Origin: Acidobacteriaceae bacterium
GTDB taxonomy: Bacteria; Acidobacteriota; Terriglobia; Terriglobales; Acidobacteriaceae
DNA: 64,000 nucleotides
Assembly: GCA_903642235.1 (NCBI GenBank)
Contig: CAHJWL010000010.1
Location: 62,001 to 126,000, forward strand
Reading direction: 5' to 3'
The notes under the pieces were generated by a model, which saw only the letters and a program-made list of their open reading frames with translations, was not told where the DNA came from and searched no databases. The translations under genes were made by a program, and so were the position numbers. This document shows, piece after piece, positions 1 to 9,666 of the stretch; within the stretch, counting starts at the first letter, position 1, and each line of letters starts with the position of its first letter.

Positions 1-1
1 T

Positions 2-130
2 TGTCTCCGCTTTCCCTTCCTCGATCAGGATGAAGCCGGCATCTGGACCGCACCCAGCGGCGACAAGGTGCTGTGGTTCAAAGATCCGGACGGCAATACG
101 CTGTCGTTCTCACAGCACCTGCAGCTCTGA
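2..130 (+). CDS. VOC/glyoxalase-family protein, C-terminal fragment
   Basis: This is an open frame entering from the left edge and ending at a TGA at 128-130. The 42 visible residues include KVLWFKDPDGNTLSFSQH, the typical last beta-strand of vicinal-oxygen-chelate domains (glyoxalase / bleomycin-resistance / extradiol dioxygenase superfamily). The 'FKDPDGN' element is characteristic of that family. The metal ligands and the N-terminal half lie outside the window, so substrate cannot be judged. It converges on the DedA-rhodanese gene, whose stop lies only about 15 bp away. Confidence 0.75.
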   Translation, partial: CLRFPFLDQDEAGIWTAPSGDKVLWFKDPDGNTLSFSQHLQL

Positions 131-144
131 CTCCAGTGCTGAAG

Positions 145-1128
145 TCAATCGAATCGCGGAAGGTGATGGATCTCGTGGTCCGGCACAGGCTCCAGTTCGC
201 CGCCCGCCTTGACCCAGCCGCGCAGCCCGCCATTGATGACCTTTGTCTGGCAGTTCTGCTGATTCAGCATATAGGCCACCCGCACGCTGGTTGCCTCTCG
301 AATGCAGGAGCAGTACAGATAAATCTCACACTCGGGCGCCATGAACTCACGCAGCGCAACCAGTTCCTCCTCCAGGCGGTGCGGCTCCACGCGGATGGAG
401 TTCTTAATTCGCTGCATACCTGGGTCATAGTAGCCATGGCTGCGCACGTCCGCGATGACGACGAGGCGGTCGGGGTCCATCTCCTGCAGACGCTCGTACA
501 GGGCTGATGCGTCGATGCGGTCGATCTTATTGAACCGGCGAGCTTTCAGTGTGAACAGAATCCAGCTGGTCGCGTATCCGGCGGCAAGCAGGAAAACGGC
601 CCAGAGAACGACGTGTCCGGCGCGGGCGAGCCAGCCCTCAATCGCGTGAATAAAGCCACTGAAGAGGTATCCCGTGAGCACCCAGACACTGGAGTAAATC
701 GCGGCACCGCCGATCGTGAGCCGAAGAAAGCGGAAGAGCCGCATGTTCAGGCTGCCGGCCAAGGGAGACGCCATCGCACCGAGTCCGGGGACGAATTTGG
801 CGAAGAGGAGCGTCTTGGGGCCGCGACGATAGAAATAGTCAGCCGAGCGAAAGATGCATTGCTCCGGATTTGTCGTAAGCCGGCACAGCAGCGCCAGAAG
901 CCACCAACCGGTATAACGGCCTCCGAGATACAGCAGCGTATCCCCCGCGGCGGCGGCCAGCCAGATCGTCGGCAAGACCAGCAGCAGGTTGAACTTCCCA
1001 AAGTGGGCGGCGGCCCCCAGAGCCAGCAATGCGACCGAAGCCGGCGTCGGCACACCAAGGCTGCCCAGAAAGACAACCAGCAGCGTCAACAGATAAACGT
1101 GTTCTGCAATCAGCCGCTCCAGGTACAT
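145..1128 (-). CDS. DedA-family membrane protein fused to a rhodanese domain
   Basis: The protein has 327 residues. Residues 1-200 form a polytopic DedA/VTT (SNARE-associated) module: hydrophobic segments near 8-30, 45-65, 105-130, 140-160 and 170-195, and the family-typical FAKFVPGLGAMASPLAG stretch. DedA proteins are inner-membrane proteins linked to lipid flipping and membrane homeostasis. Residues about 205-320 form a cytoplasmic rhodanese (sulfurtransferase) domain with VVIADVRS near its start, an active-site-like loop YCSCIREATS carrying cysteines, and a closing VINGGLRGWVKAGGEL. The fusion suggests coupling of a membrane function to sulfur or redox chemistry; the substrate is unknown. 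The start ATG was chosen because it opens the first TM directly. DedA-rhodanese fusions are known in other bacteria. Confidence 0.85.
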   Translation of the reverse strand: MYLERLIAEHVYLLTLLVVFLGSLGVPTPASVALLALGAAAHFGKFNLLLVLPTIWLAAAAGDTLLYLGGRYTGWWLLALLCRLTTNPEQCIFRSADYFYRRGPKTLLFAKFVPGLGAMASPLAGSLNMRLFRFLRLTIGGAAIYSSVWVLTGYLFSGFIHAIEGWLARAGHVVLWAVFLLAAGYATSWILFTLKARRFNKIDRIDASALYERLQEMDPDRLVVIADVRSHGYYDPGMQRIKNSIRVEPHRLEEELVALREFMAPECEIYLYCSCIREATSVRVAYMLNQQNCQTKVINGGLRGWVKAGGELEPVPDHEIHHLPRFD

Positions 1129-1317
1129 CGTGTCGTGCCCGACCCTTCTATGGAGCGTTCCCGTGCCTGCTTCAACGTCTAAGATGCTGGCGTATGTGAT
1201 CCGGTTCTATCTCTCTTGTCTCGCTAACAGCTTAGACAAACTCCACATCCATGCGGGCGAGAAGACGGGAAATAGAACCGGAGGTACTGTCGAGAGCGGT
1301 TCTCTTGCCGCTGCCCG

Positions 1318-4300
1318 CTAAAACTCAAGCCGCGCCCCAAGCTGCATCTGCCGCTCGCGCGCCTGCCCCTGGCTCGTCCCATTGAAGCTGCCGAAAGGCC
1401 GCGTGTTCAGGCCCTCAGCAGCGATGGTTGCGGCGTCCTGAAACAGAAGCGGCGTCGTGCCCGGCGTTCCGGTCACGGCCGTGCCCGGCGTCCCCACCAG
1501 AAAGGCGCGTTCGGTCACGGCGGACACATTCCGGTAGTTCGGCAGATTGAAAATATCAGCGGTAACGCGGAGGCGAACACGCTCGTTTACCGTCACCTCG
1601 CGGCTCACCCGCAGATTGAGATCGACCTGCTCCGGCAGACGCAGCACGTTGCGGCCAACCGTCGGCAGATAGACAGCGCCGCCCGAGCCGTTCAGGCTCT
1701 CGTGCCCGCCGGTCAGCCGCGTTCCACCAAAGATGTTGTAGCTGTACGGTCGTCCGCTGCTCTCCACCAGCACCGGAGCCGCCGTCCAACCCGAGACAAG
1801 CACCCGCAACCATCGCTCGGCTGGCTTTGTCTGCGGAGCAAGCGTCCCGCTGACAACGATCTTGTGCGGTACATTGAGCTGCGACAGACCTTTGTCATAG
1901 CGGATGTTCTCGGGGTCCAGCTGGCCGTTTGTCCGCGGTGTGGATCCATCGCTCTCGCCGAAGTCAATGCTCTTCGACCAGGTCCAGCTGGCGTTCAACT
2001 GCAGGCTACGGCCCCGATGGTGACTTGCTTCGAGAACCAGCCCGTTGTAGCTGGCGTTTATGTTCGAAACGACGTCTGTAACCGGACCAAAAGCCGTACT
2101 AACCCGCTGTGTGTAGAGGGGCAGTGAGAACGTATCGCCATGGCGCACGCCCGGTACCTGCACGCCGCCGACCAGCTGAAAACTCTTGCTCGCGGTGGCC
2201 GGAGCGATGTTTATGTCGGTCGAATTCGGCAGTTGCCGGGTCGTATTAAGCAGATAACGCGCACGAATCGTCGTTCCGGGGGCGATCTCTCGCTCAAGCG
2301 CGAGCGTCGCCTCCTCCGAGACCGGCAGGCGAAAGCGGCGATCAAACACAATCGCCGAGGTAGAGCTCACAACGCCGCTCGGCGGCGCGGCGAGAAAGGC
2401 GCACGGATAGCCGAAGCCCTGGTTGCTCACCTGCGGGCACGCCGTCTCCACTGTAGGCAGAATGCGGATACGGCTGACGGTTGAGGGCAATGCCGTCTCC
2501 GTCAGAGCACTGCGGATGGTTGCCCCAGGCAGCCGGCCGATGTATAGCCCATACCCCGCGCGCACCATCGTTCGCTCTGAACCAAAGGGCTGCCAGGCGA
2601 CGCCAAGACGCGGGCCGAAGTTATTTCGATCCTCGGGGTAGACGCCCGTCGCGCCTATCTTGCCAAAGACGCGGTCCAGATCGGCGTTCGGGCGTTGCGG
2701 CAGCGGCAGAAACTCGTACTCGTACCTTATTCCGGCGCTTAGGCTCAACCCCTTGCGCAGACGCCAGTCGTCCTGCGCAAAGCCGGCCCACTCCTGTGTG
2801 TTGAAGCGCGTATCGAGCGCGCCGAAGCTCTGTGAAAAGGAGTGAAAGCAGAACTCGTGCACAGGAGCGTTAATGCTCGGGCAGCCGCCGTTGGGGTAAG
2901 CATTCACGCTGAACGTGTAATCGGTAATCCAGTCCACCAGGCCGCCGGCATACCCGTTCGTCGTGCCGCTGTCATAGTGAAACGTGCCCTCCGCATTGGA
3001 AAGCGCCTGCACGTGATCCTGCACAAAGCTGAGGTCGCCGCCGGCCTGCAGCAGATGCCGGCCGTGCACCCACGTGAGCACCTCGGCCGCCTGCGACCGG
3101 CGCTCGTCGGGCGAGGGACCTTGGCTTGCAGAGGCCGGTGTGCCGAAGCTCAGCCCCTCAGGCCCGATCACGACCTCGGGCGCCAGCCCGCCAGGCCCGA
3201 TCGCAGGCTCCTGCGCCAGCGGCGTCTGCGCCTGCTCCAGGTGAAGATCACGGCCGTACTGCGCGCGCACCTCGTTGCTCAGGTGTGGGCCGAGCGTGTG
3301 GATCCACCGGCCGATAATTGCATCAATGCTCACAGTCGTACTTCCGAAGCTGGCCAGACCGCGATTGACCACCGCCGCCGATCTGCCGCCGCCTGCCGAA
3401 CTCGATCGCGCGCAGTTGTACTCCAGACTGACGCGGTCACGCTCACGAGCCTGCCAGTCCACCTTGCCGAAGTTAATCGTCTGATCCTGCCGCCGGGCCA
3501 GTGTGCCCGTAAGGCTGTTGAGATAGTTCAACGCAGCCTCGGTCTTGGCCCCGGTTACGCCGCGGTTCCCGAGCAGCGCCGTCTGAATGGGTGAGAGGGC
3601 ATAGAAGGTCGCGCTCTGCGGCGAGGAGACGCCGGGAAAGTTTCGCCGCTGGGTGTCGAACGCATAGAAGTAGAAGAGGCGCTTTGCGATAGCGGCACCA
3701 CCCAGCGTTCCACCGAACTGCTGGCGCAGATCGCTCGGCCGCACCACACCGCTCGTTACAACGCCATCTCTGTAGTGCGTGGCCACGGCAAACGGATCGC
3801 TGGCCGCAAAGGCGCTCGATCGCACCAGGTAAAAGAGGCTGCCGTGCCGGTCATCTGAACCACTGCGAGAGACTGTCGTGATCACGCCGCCGGCTGCGTG
3901 GCCGTAGAGAGCCGAGTCGTTCTGGCCGGTTACGCGGAACTCGCGTACGGCAGCCTCTGAAAACGTATATGCCATGCCAGGGTGGCGACCCGCTCCGTCG
4001 CCAGCAGCATAGCCGCGCTGTGCCGCTCGCGGGGAGCTGCCGCCCTCGGTCTCATCCTCCACCTCGGCGGCGCTGGTCTGCCCAATGCCGCGCGGCACAC
4101 CGCTATAGCTCTGGTCGTCGTCCATCCCATCGATGCGTGTACTGTTTGCTGTCGGCGCAAGGCCGCTGAAGCTGAGCAGATCCAGCTCCGCGGTTGCGGC
4201 GTTTGCCTGTGGCGTGAGCAGCGCAAAGCTCTGCCAGCGGCGACCATCAAGCGGCAGCTGCTCAATCCCAGAGCTGCTGAGGACGTTGGTTGCCGCCGCC

Positions 4301-4746
4301 GCGGCTGCGCTTTCCTCTGTCGACGCCATCACTGTCACGTCGGCAGAAACCCGCTGCACCGACATCCGCGTCGTGATCTCAGTGGTCGCTCCAAGCTGTA
4401 CCTGAACCTCTGCTTCCGCCTCCGCCAGACCCGGAGCCGAGACCTGAAGACGGTACATACCTGGCGCTAACGCAATGGCATCGAACTGCCCGTCACTGCC
4501 GCTCAGCAGGCGCTGGTGACTCTGCGTGGCAAGTTCTTCAAGGTCAAGCTGCGCGTTGCAGACAGGCGCACCGGAGACATCGCCCACACGCCCATGAAGT
4601 GCCCCGGAGGTCGGTCCCTGCGCGATCGCCCGCCCGCCGGTCAGAAGCAGAGCGGACATCGCCAGCAGAACCGGCGCCGCACCGCGTCCTAAGCGTCCGG
4701 CCGCACCCGCTGCAGTCCACCTGTGCTGGTTTCCCTTACATCGCAT
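1318..4746 (-). CDS. Oar-like TonB-dependent outer-membrane receptor with carboxypeptidase-regulatory-like domain
   Basis: The protein has about 1,142 aa from the ATG at 4746. A signal peptide covers about residues 1-44 (hydrophobic run ending in GGRAIAQG). A carboxypeptidase-regulatory-like beta-sandwich follows (GALHGRVGDVSGAPVCNAQL, LAPGMYRLQVSAPGL). Next come a plug-like region with TRIDGMDDDQSYSGVP and AAGGVITTVSRSG motifs, and a long 22-strand-type barrel. It ends in ...GARLEF; a terminal Phe is the usual outer-membrane assembly signal. The frame extends upstream to 5301, but that part is arginine/serine-rich shadow sequence overlapping the next gene's 3' end, so I reject it. Such Oar-like receptors are abundant in Acidobacteria and probably import or bind polymer fragments; no substrate can be assigned. 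No SusD partner is adjacent. Confidence 0.85.
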   Translation of the reverse strand: MRCKGNQHRWTAAGAAGRLGRGAAPVLLAMSALLLTGGRAIAQGPTSGALHGRVGDVSGAPVCNAQLDLEELATQSHQRLLSGSDGQFDAIALAPGMYRLQVSAPGLAEAEAEVQVQLGATTEITTRMSVQRVSADVTVMASTEESAAAAAATNVLSSSGIEQLPLDGRRWQSFALLTPQANAATAELDLLSFSGLAPTANSTRIDGMDDDQSYSGVPRGIGQTSAAEVEDETEGGSSPRAAQRGYAAGDGAGRHPGMAYTFSEAAVREFRVTGQNDSALYGHAAGGVITTVSRSGSDDRHGSLFYLVRSSAFAASDPFAVATHYRDGVVTSGVVRPSDLRQQFGGTLGGAAIAKRLFYFYAFDTQRRNFPGVSSPQSATFYALSPIQTALLGNRGVTGAKTEAALNYLNSLTGTLARRQDQTINFGKVDWQARERDRVSLEYNCARSSSAGGGRSAAVVNRGLASFGSTTVSIDAIIGRWIHTLGPHLSNEVRAQYGRDLHLEQAQTPLAQEPAIGPGGLAPEVVIGPEGLSFGTPASASQGPSPDERRSQAAEVLTWVHGRHLLQAGGDLSFVQDHVQALSNAEGTFHYDSGTTNGYAGGLVDWITDYTFSVNAYPNGGCPSINAPVHEFCFHSFSQSFGALDTRFNTQEWAGFAQDDWRLRKGLSLSAGIRYEYEFLPLPQRPNADLDRVFGKIGATGVYPEDRNNFGPRLGVAWQPFGSERTMVRAGYGLYIGRLPGATIRSALTETALPSTVSRIRILPTVETACPQVSNQGFGYPCAFLAAPPSGVVSSTSAIVFDRRFRLPVSEEATLALEREIAPGTTIRARYLLNTTRQLPNSTDINIAPATASKSFQLVGGVQVPGVRHGDTFSLPLYTQRVSTAFGPVTDVVSNINASYNGLVLEASHHRGRSLQLNASWTWSKSIDFGESDGSTPRTNGQLDPENIRYDKGLSQLNVPHKIVVSGTLAPQTKPAERWLRVLVSGWTAAPVLVESSGRPYSYNIFGGTRLTGGHESLNGSGGAVYLPTVGRNVLRLPEQVDLNLRVSREVTVNERVRLRVTADIFNLPNYRNVSAVTERAFLVGTPGTAVTGTPGTTPLLFQDAATIAAEGLNTRPFGSFNGTSQGQARERQMQLGARLEF

Positions 4747-4864
4747 GGGGAGGAAGTCACTTCCAGTGACAGGCTCCGCCTGCACACGAGGCAAGAGTAC
4801 CGCCAGACAGACACAAGAAGAATGACGCGAAAGCGGCAGCGTCGAGAGGCACCGCAGGCCGTAG

Positions 4865-4894
4865 AAAAAAGGGCGACAGCCGAAGCTGTCGCCC
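4865..4894 (-). terminator. Rho-independent terminator of the upstream receptor gene
   Basis: A perfect 10-bp stem (arms at 4871-4880 and 4885-4894) closes a four-base loop that reads TTCG on the minus strand, the very stable UUCG tetraloop. On the minus strand it is followed directly by six T residues. It lies 26 bp beyond the stop of the 4920-8294 gene and separates it from the next receptor gene, implying separate transcription of the two. Confidence 0.92.
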
Positions 4895-4919
4895 TGGACC
4901 TGCAGACGTATGCTGCCTG

Positions 4920-7900
4920 TTAGAAGGTCAACCGGAGAGCGAGCTGAATCTGCCGCACCTGGTACGCATTGTTGGCGTTCGCGGCTACGACAGAGCTGAA
5001 GGTCGGCTGGTAGCTCAGGGTCGAGACGGGCGCCTGCGCGCTGTTGGCCGACTGCACTGTACTCAGCACATAGCCGCTGCTGTTGATCGACGTTGCGTTC
5101 TGATGATTCGCCAGATTGAAGGCCTCCCCGATCAGCTCCAGGTTGTACTTCTCCGCGAAGGTGAAGTTCTTCTGCGCGCGCAGATCCAGGTTGATGGTGC
5201 GCGGAGACCGGAAGCTGTTCCGGCCGATCAGCGGAATGTAGCTGACGCCCGTTCCGGCAAGACCGGAGCCATTGGCCTCCAGACATCCCTGCGCGTAGCA
5301 CTGGTTCGGCACAGTGCCTGAGACGGTCAGTGAGTACGGCAGGCCGGACTGCATCTGGAAGAGCGGCTTCAGTGACCAGCCGTTCGTCACGGCCTTCAGC
5401 GCCGCATCACGCGTACTGCCCGGCAGATTCAGCAGCGCCCAGCCGACAACCCGGTGGGGGACGTTGTTGTTTGACGAACCATAGTTGGCCCGTGCATCGC
5501 CGAACGGATCGTACCAGCCATTGGTTCCGGCCGCCGTGCTGGAGTTCTGATTGAAGTCAAGCGCATGCGCCCATGTGTAATTGACGTCATAGCTCAGCAG
5601 CTTCGAAGCACGCTTCTGTACCTCGACCGTCAGCGCATGGTAGTTCGCGTTTATGTTGCTGACGATCTCCGTCGTCGAGCCGAAGGTCGGATTTGGCGTG
5701 TTGAAGGCATAGCTGCTCGCCGTCGGACCGTTTTGCGTCCGGTTGGAATAGATCTTTGACGAGACGGTCGTACCGCATGCCAGCGGACCACACACTCCAT
5801 TTGCTCCGCCAACGACATAGTTGAAGTTGTACGTGTTGGCAGGGTTCAGATTGAGGTTGAGATAGTTCGGAAGCTCGCGGCTAAGAGCACCGATGTAGCT
5901 GACCGATAACACTGTATTCAGTCCAAGGTCCTGCTGTACGGCGAGGTCGAACTGCTGTGCATACGGGTTCTGAAAGTTCTTTGCGAAGTACTGGATCGCC
6001 GGGCCGACGGCTGTCGCTGGCGGCGCGGCTGAAGCCACACCCGGAAGCAGTGGAGCCCCGGGCGTTGTCGACGTAAAGGTGTAACTGGCCTGACTATTGC
6101 GCGACCCGGTGTTCTGATAGGCGTTCAGAAGAAGCGCATTGAAGACACGGCCGTAATACAGGCCGTAGCCGCCACGCAGAACCGTCCTTCCCTGTCCGTA
6201 TGGATCCCACGCGAAGCCGAGACGTGGTGCGATATTGTTGCCATCGCTTGGATGATTGTTTGTAACCGGAAGTGTCGCTAATCCGCTGAAAGGTGCGGGC
6301 AGACGCTCGTAGTCATACCGGGTGCCGAGGTTCAGTGTGAGCCGTGGCGTCAGCTTCCAGTCATCCTGCACAAAGACGCCGTAGTCCACGGTCGACAGCT
6401 GAAAGACCGCGGGCCCGAACCCCTGCGAGAAGCTGTTGAAGCAGGGGTAGAAGCCGGCTGCCGCGGAGCCGACACCGCTTCCTGTGGCGTTGCAGGTTGC
6501 AGCCTTGCTTACCAGATCGCTGAAGTAGTTCACGATGCTGCTGCTGTAGGTGTATGCGCCGTTGCCCTGGTAGAGGTTGTTCTGCACATCAAAGTTGTGG
6601 ACGATATCTTCGCCAAATTTGATGTTGTGTTTTCCGAGCAGCAGGCTGGCGGTGTCGCCAATCTGCCATTTGCGCTCATCCGGGTAGGCCGTGCGGAAGC
6701 TGTAATACGGTGTTCCAAGATTGAAGCCTGTCGTCGAAAACAGAGTTACGTACGTCGGAACTCCGGTCGCATTGGTGAGATTTGAATTGGTATAGCTGCT
6801 GGGCGCTTGACGGCCCTCGTTGTTCAGCTCGCGGCCATACTGGTAGCGCAGCTCGTTGACCAGCTTTGGCGTCAGGATGCTCTCAAGTTTGGCAAGCCCG
6901 TAGTCGAGCTTCACAAAGTCCGTGCCGAAGCTGTCAACTGCGTAGGTGTTGGTTGACTGCGTCTGCACACCGCCGGGCGAGTCCCACCGCAGCCGGTGAT
7001 AAAGCCCGCTGACGTGGTGCTTGCTTGAGAGCTGCCAGTCCAGCTTTGGAGTGTTGATCGTCTGATCGCCGTATCGCGGAACAGGGCCGAGATCGCTCAA
7101 CAACGAGCGCAACTGCGTGTTGTACGTCATTGCGCCCGTCTCGTAATCGGGAGACTTTAGCCGTGCCGCGAGCAAACAGGACTGCGCATCCACTGAGCTG
7201 GCCGCGGGCGATCCCTTCGGAGCTGCTACTACGCCGCTGGTCAGGTTGCAGGCATAGCCGGCGGGAAGAGAGGCGTCGGGAGCAGTAAAGAACGAAGTGG
7301 GATTCGAGGCTTTCGCCGTGCCGGGAAAGTTTCTCTTGAATTGATCGAATGCGTAGAAGAAGAAGAGTTTGTCTTTGATGAGTGGACCGCCAACACCAAA
7401 GCCATATTGGTCTCGGTTGTCCTTTGGCTTGTAGGGCGCGGTCACGTATGCGTTGGTCGTGCTGTTAAATGTTGTGTTCGTGGCTCCTGGCTGGAAGGCG
7501 GACCGGCTGGAGTTGCGATTGTAGAAGTACAGCTCTCCATGCAAGGCATTCGTGCCCGTCCTGGTTACGGAGTTCACGACACCACCCACAGCGCGGCCAT
7601 ACTCCGCCGAATAGACGCCGGTGTTCACTTGGAACTCACGGACTGCGGCCTGCGAGGTCGAGTAGCCGGCGCGGGTGCGGCCACGCTCTTCAGAGAAAAA
7701 GGCTTGGTTGTCATCCGCACCGTCGATCTCAACATTGTTGAGCAAAGGACTGATCGCGCGGAAACTCAGCAGTCCAAACCCTGCAGCGTCCGGCGTCACA
7801 CCAGGAGTAAGCACCGCCAGCGCGGACCAGCGCCGGTTGTTAATCGGAATGCTCTCAATCTCGGCCGTGCTGAGATGGCCACCATACGCCGGTGATTCGA

Positions 7901-8294
7901 AATCAAGCACCGGCGCCTGCGCGGATACGTCCACCGTTGTACTCTCCGCGCCAGTCGCAAGGTGCTGGTTCAGTTCAGTTACACCATTCACCTGCACGAT
8001 GACATTGCTCGTACGCACCTCACTGAACCCCGGAGCCGTGAAAAGGACCGTGTACGTGCCGGGCTCGAGTTGTGGCGCTTTGAAGAAGCCGGAGCTGTCG
8101 GAAGTCAGCGTCTGTTCTGCGTTTGTTCCGTCATTGTGAATTTTAACCGCCGCGTTGGCGATGACCGCATCGCTTGCGTCGAAGACAGTTCCTGAGATGG
8201 CGCCCTGGGTAGTTGACTGCGCGTGGACCGAGACACCGCTAACCGCAGTAAAAGCGCACAGCAAGGCGGCATTCTTTGTGAAACGTGTGACCAT
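4920..8294 (-). CDS. Oar-like TonB-dependent outer-membrane receptor with carboxypeptidase-regulatory-like domain
   Basis: The protein has 1,124 aa. Signal peptide MVTRFTKNAALLCAFTAVSG...HAQ. Residues about 28-110 form the regulatory-like sandwich (GAISGTVFDASDAVIANAAV, PGTYTVLFTAPGFSEVRTSN). The plug-like segment has VEIDGADDNQAFFSEERGR and AEYGRAVGGVVNSVTRTGTN. The long barrel includes FFFYAFDQFKRNFPG and FVQDDWKLTPRLTLNLGTRYDYERLP, and the end is ...LALRLTF. An AGGAG Shine-Dalgarno lies just ahead of the ATG. It shares architecture and several motifs with the 1318-4746 gene (for example FYFYAFDTQRRNFPG there), so the two look like tandem divergent paralogues. A strong terminator follows. 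The likely role is outer-membrane uptake or surface binding; the ligand is unknown. Confidence 0.9.
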   Translation of the reverse strand: MVTRFTKNAALLCAFTAVSGVSVHAQSTTQGAISGTVFDASDAVIANAAVKIHNDGTNAEQTLTSDSSGFFKAPQLEPGTYTVLFTAPGFSEVRTSNVIVQVNGVTELNQHLATGAESTTVDVSAQAPVLDFESPAYGGHLSTAEIESIPINNRRWSALAVLTPGVTPDAAGFGLLSFRAISPLLNNVEIDGADDNQAFFSEERGRTRAGYSTSQAAVREFQVNTGVYSAEYGRAVGGVVNSVTRTGTNALHGELYFYNRNSSRSAFQPGATNTTFNSTTNAYVTAPYKPKDNRDQYGFGVGGPLIKDKLFFFYAFDQFKRNFPGTAKASNPTSFFTAPDASLPAGYACNLTSGVVAAPKGSPAASSVDAQSCLLAARLKSPDYETGAMTYNTQLRSLLSDLGPVPRYGDQTINTPKLDWQLSSKHHVSGLYHRLRWDSPGGVQTQSTNTYAVDSFGTDFVKLDYGLAKLESILTPKLVNELRYQYGRELNNEGRQAPSSYTNSNLTNATGVPTYVTLFSTTGFNLGTPYYSFRTAYPDERKWQIGDTASLLLGKHNIKFGEDIVHNFDVQNNLYQGNGAYTYSSSIVNYFSDLVSKAATCNATGSGVGSAAAGFYPCFNSFSQGFGPAVFQLSTVDYGVFVQDDWKLTPRLTLNLGTRYDYERLPAPFSGLATLPVTNNHPSDGNNIAPRLGFAWDPYGQGRTVLRGGYGLYYGRVFNALLLNAYQNTGSRNSQASYTFTSTTPGAPLLPGVASAAPPATAVGPAIQYFAKNFQNPYAQQFDLAVQQDLGLNTVLSVSYIGALSRELPNYLNLNLNPANTYNFNYVVGGANGVCGPLACGTTVSSKIYSNRTQNGPTASSYAFNTPNPTFGSTTEIVSNINANYHALTVEVQKRASKLLSYDVNYTWAHALDFNQNSSTAAGTNGWYDPFGDARANYGSSNNNVPHRVVGWALLNLPGSTRDAALKAVTNGWSLKPLFQMQSGLPYSLTVSGTVPNQCYAQGCLEANGSGLAGTGVSYIPLIGRNSFRSPRTINLDLRAQKNFTFAEKYNLELIGEAFNLANHQNATSINSSGYVLSTVQSANSAQAPVSTLSYQPTFSSVVAANANNAYQVRQIQLALRLTF

Positions 8295-8553
8295 CTGGAT
8301 CTCCTAAAGTGTGGCCAGGGGGTAAGCTCAGTCAACGTGGCTCCTACATCAAGCACCCATCACACGTCTGAGTCTGGCAATGCGAAGTCTGGCATGGTGT
8401 CGTGAACATTGTGTAAACGCTGCTAGAACCTCATTTACTCGCCCGCCGCCTCGGCAGGTATAACCAATCGAAAGAATGCTGGTGCCGTCTACGCCCACTC
8501 ACGGCAGCAGCTAAGACAGATTGAGACGTGGCGATACACTGGGAACGACACTT

Positions 8554-9648
8554 ATGTTCCTTGATGAAGCAAAAATCCGTATCAAAGCAGGTGATGGGGG
8601 CAACGGCTGTATGGCGTTCCGGCGCGAGAAGTTTGTGCCCCGGGGCGGTCCGTCCGGCGGGGACGGCGGCCATGGCGGCGACATCCTCATGTCATCCTCC
8701 CTCAGCCACAACACGCTCATCCACTTCCGCTTCAACCCCGAGCACAAGTCCCAACGCGGAGGACATGGTCTCGGCTCAAACTGCTCTGGGTTTGCGGGCG
8801 AATCCACCACACTGCGCGTTCCGGTGGGCACCCTCGTTTATGACGATGCGTCCGGCGAACTGCTGCACGACTTCGCGCACCCCGATGAGACCGTCATCGT
8901 CGCCAAGGGCGGACGCGGGGGACGCGGCAATCAGCATTTCGCGACCAGCACCCATCAGGCGCCGCGCGAGCATGAACTTGGTCGCTCCGGAGAGGAGCGC
9001 GTGCTTCGGCTGGAACTGCGCCTGCTGGCAGATGCCGGGCTTGTCGGCTACCCGAATGTCGGCAAGAGCACCTTCATCTCACGCATCTCCGCTGCCAAGC
9101 CAAAGATTGCCAATTACGAGTTCACCACGCTCGAACCGAATCTGGGCGTTGTGCAGGTGGGGGACTACCCGCATACTGAATCCTTCACCATCGCCGATCT
9201 GCCTGGATTGATCGAGGGTGCTCACCTTGGCGCGGGACTCGGCATCCAGTTCCTCCGTCATATCGAGCGCACCAGCGTCATCGTGCACCTTGTTGATGTC
9301 TCAGACGCGACGGACCGACCGGATCCTGTAGAGGACTTCAAGGTAATTACGGCCGAACTGAAGAGCTTCGACTCCTCACTGCCGCTGCGCCCTACGGTTA
9401 TCGTGGCGACCAAGATCGATGTTGCCAATCCGGAGAAGTTGAAGAAGCTGGCAGCCATGGCGAAGCGTCGCAAACTTCCCTTTTTCGCCATCTCGGCCGT
9501 CACCGGGGAGGGTCTTGATCCATTGAAGTACACGATTGCTGATCTGGTTCGCATTCATCGTCCTGTCGACCTGCCGTCCTCGGATCTGGCAGAGATTCGG
9601 CCAAACTACCCGCCGCCGCCGCCGAATGCACGAGGCCGTGCGCATTGA
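8554..9648 (+). CDS. obgE: GTPase ObgE/CgtA
   Basis: The protein has 364 aa. Obg is an essential GTPase that binds the 50S subunit and links ribosome maturation to growth and stress. The N-terminal Obg fold starts at [19 protein letters not shown] and is glycine-rich ([24 protein letters not shown]). The G domain shows G1 GYPNVGKS (about 165-172), switch [12 protein letters not shown]3 [16 protein letters not shown] (about 216) and G5 SAVTGEGLD. The G4 motif reads ATKID, with Thr where most family members have Asn. I chose the ATG at 8554, where Obg homology begins; the frame runs upstream to a TTG with no homology. There is no C-terminal extension beyond about 30 residues. It is the first gene of a run with nadD and rsfS. 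Confidence 0.97.
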   Translation: MFLDEAKIRIKAGDGGNGCMAFRREKFVPRGGPSGGDGGHGGDILMSSSLSHNTLIHFRFNPEHKSQRGGHGLGSNCSGFAGESTTLRVPVGTLVYDDASGELLHDFAHPDETVIVAKGGRGGRGNQHFATSTHQAPREHELGRSGEERVLRLELRLLADAGLVGYPNVGKSTFISRISAAKPKIANYEFTTLEPNLGVVQVGDYPHTESFTIADLPGLIEGAHLGAGLGIQFLRHIERTSVIVHLVDVSDATDRPDPVEDFKVITAELKSFDSSLPLRPTVIVATKIDVANPEKLKKLAAMAKRRKLPFFAISAVTGEGLDPLKYTIADLVRIHRPVDLPSSDLAEIRPNYPPPPPNARGRAH

Positions 9649-9666
9649 GAGCCAGTCTTTTCAGCA

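Noticed and set aside
4747-5301. N-terminal extension of the first receptor frame
   Set aside because: It overlaps the 3' end of the next gene and its terminator, is Arg/Ser-rich, and lies before a clear signal peptide at 4746.
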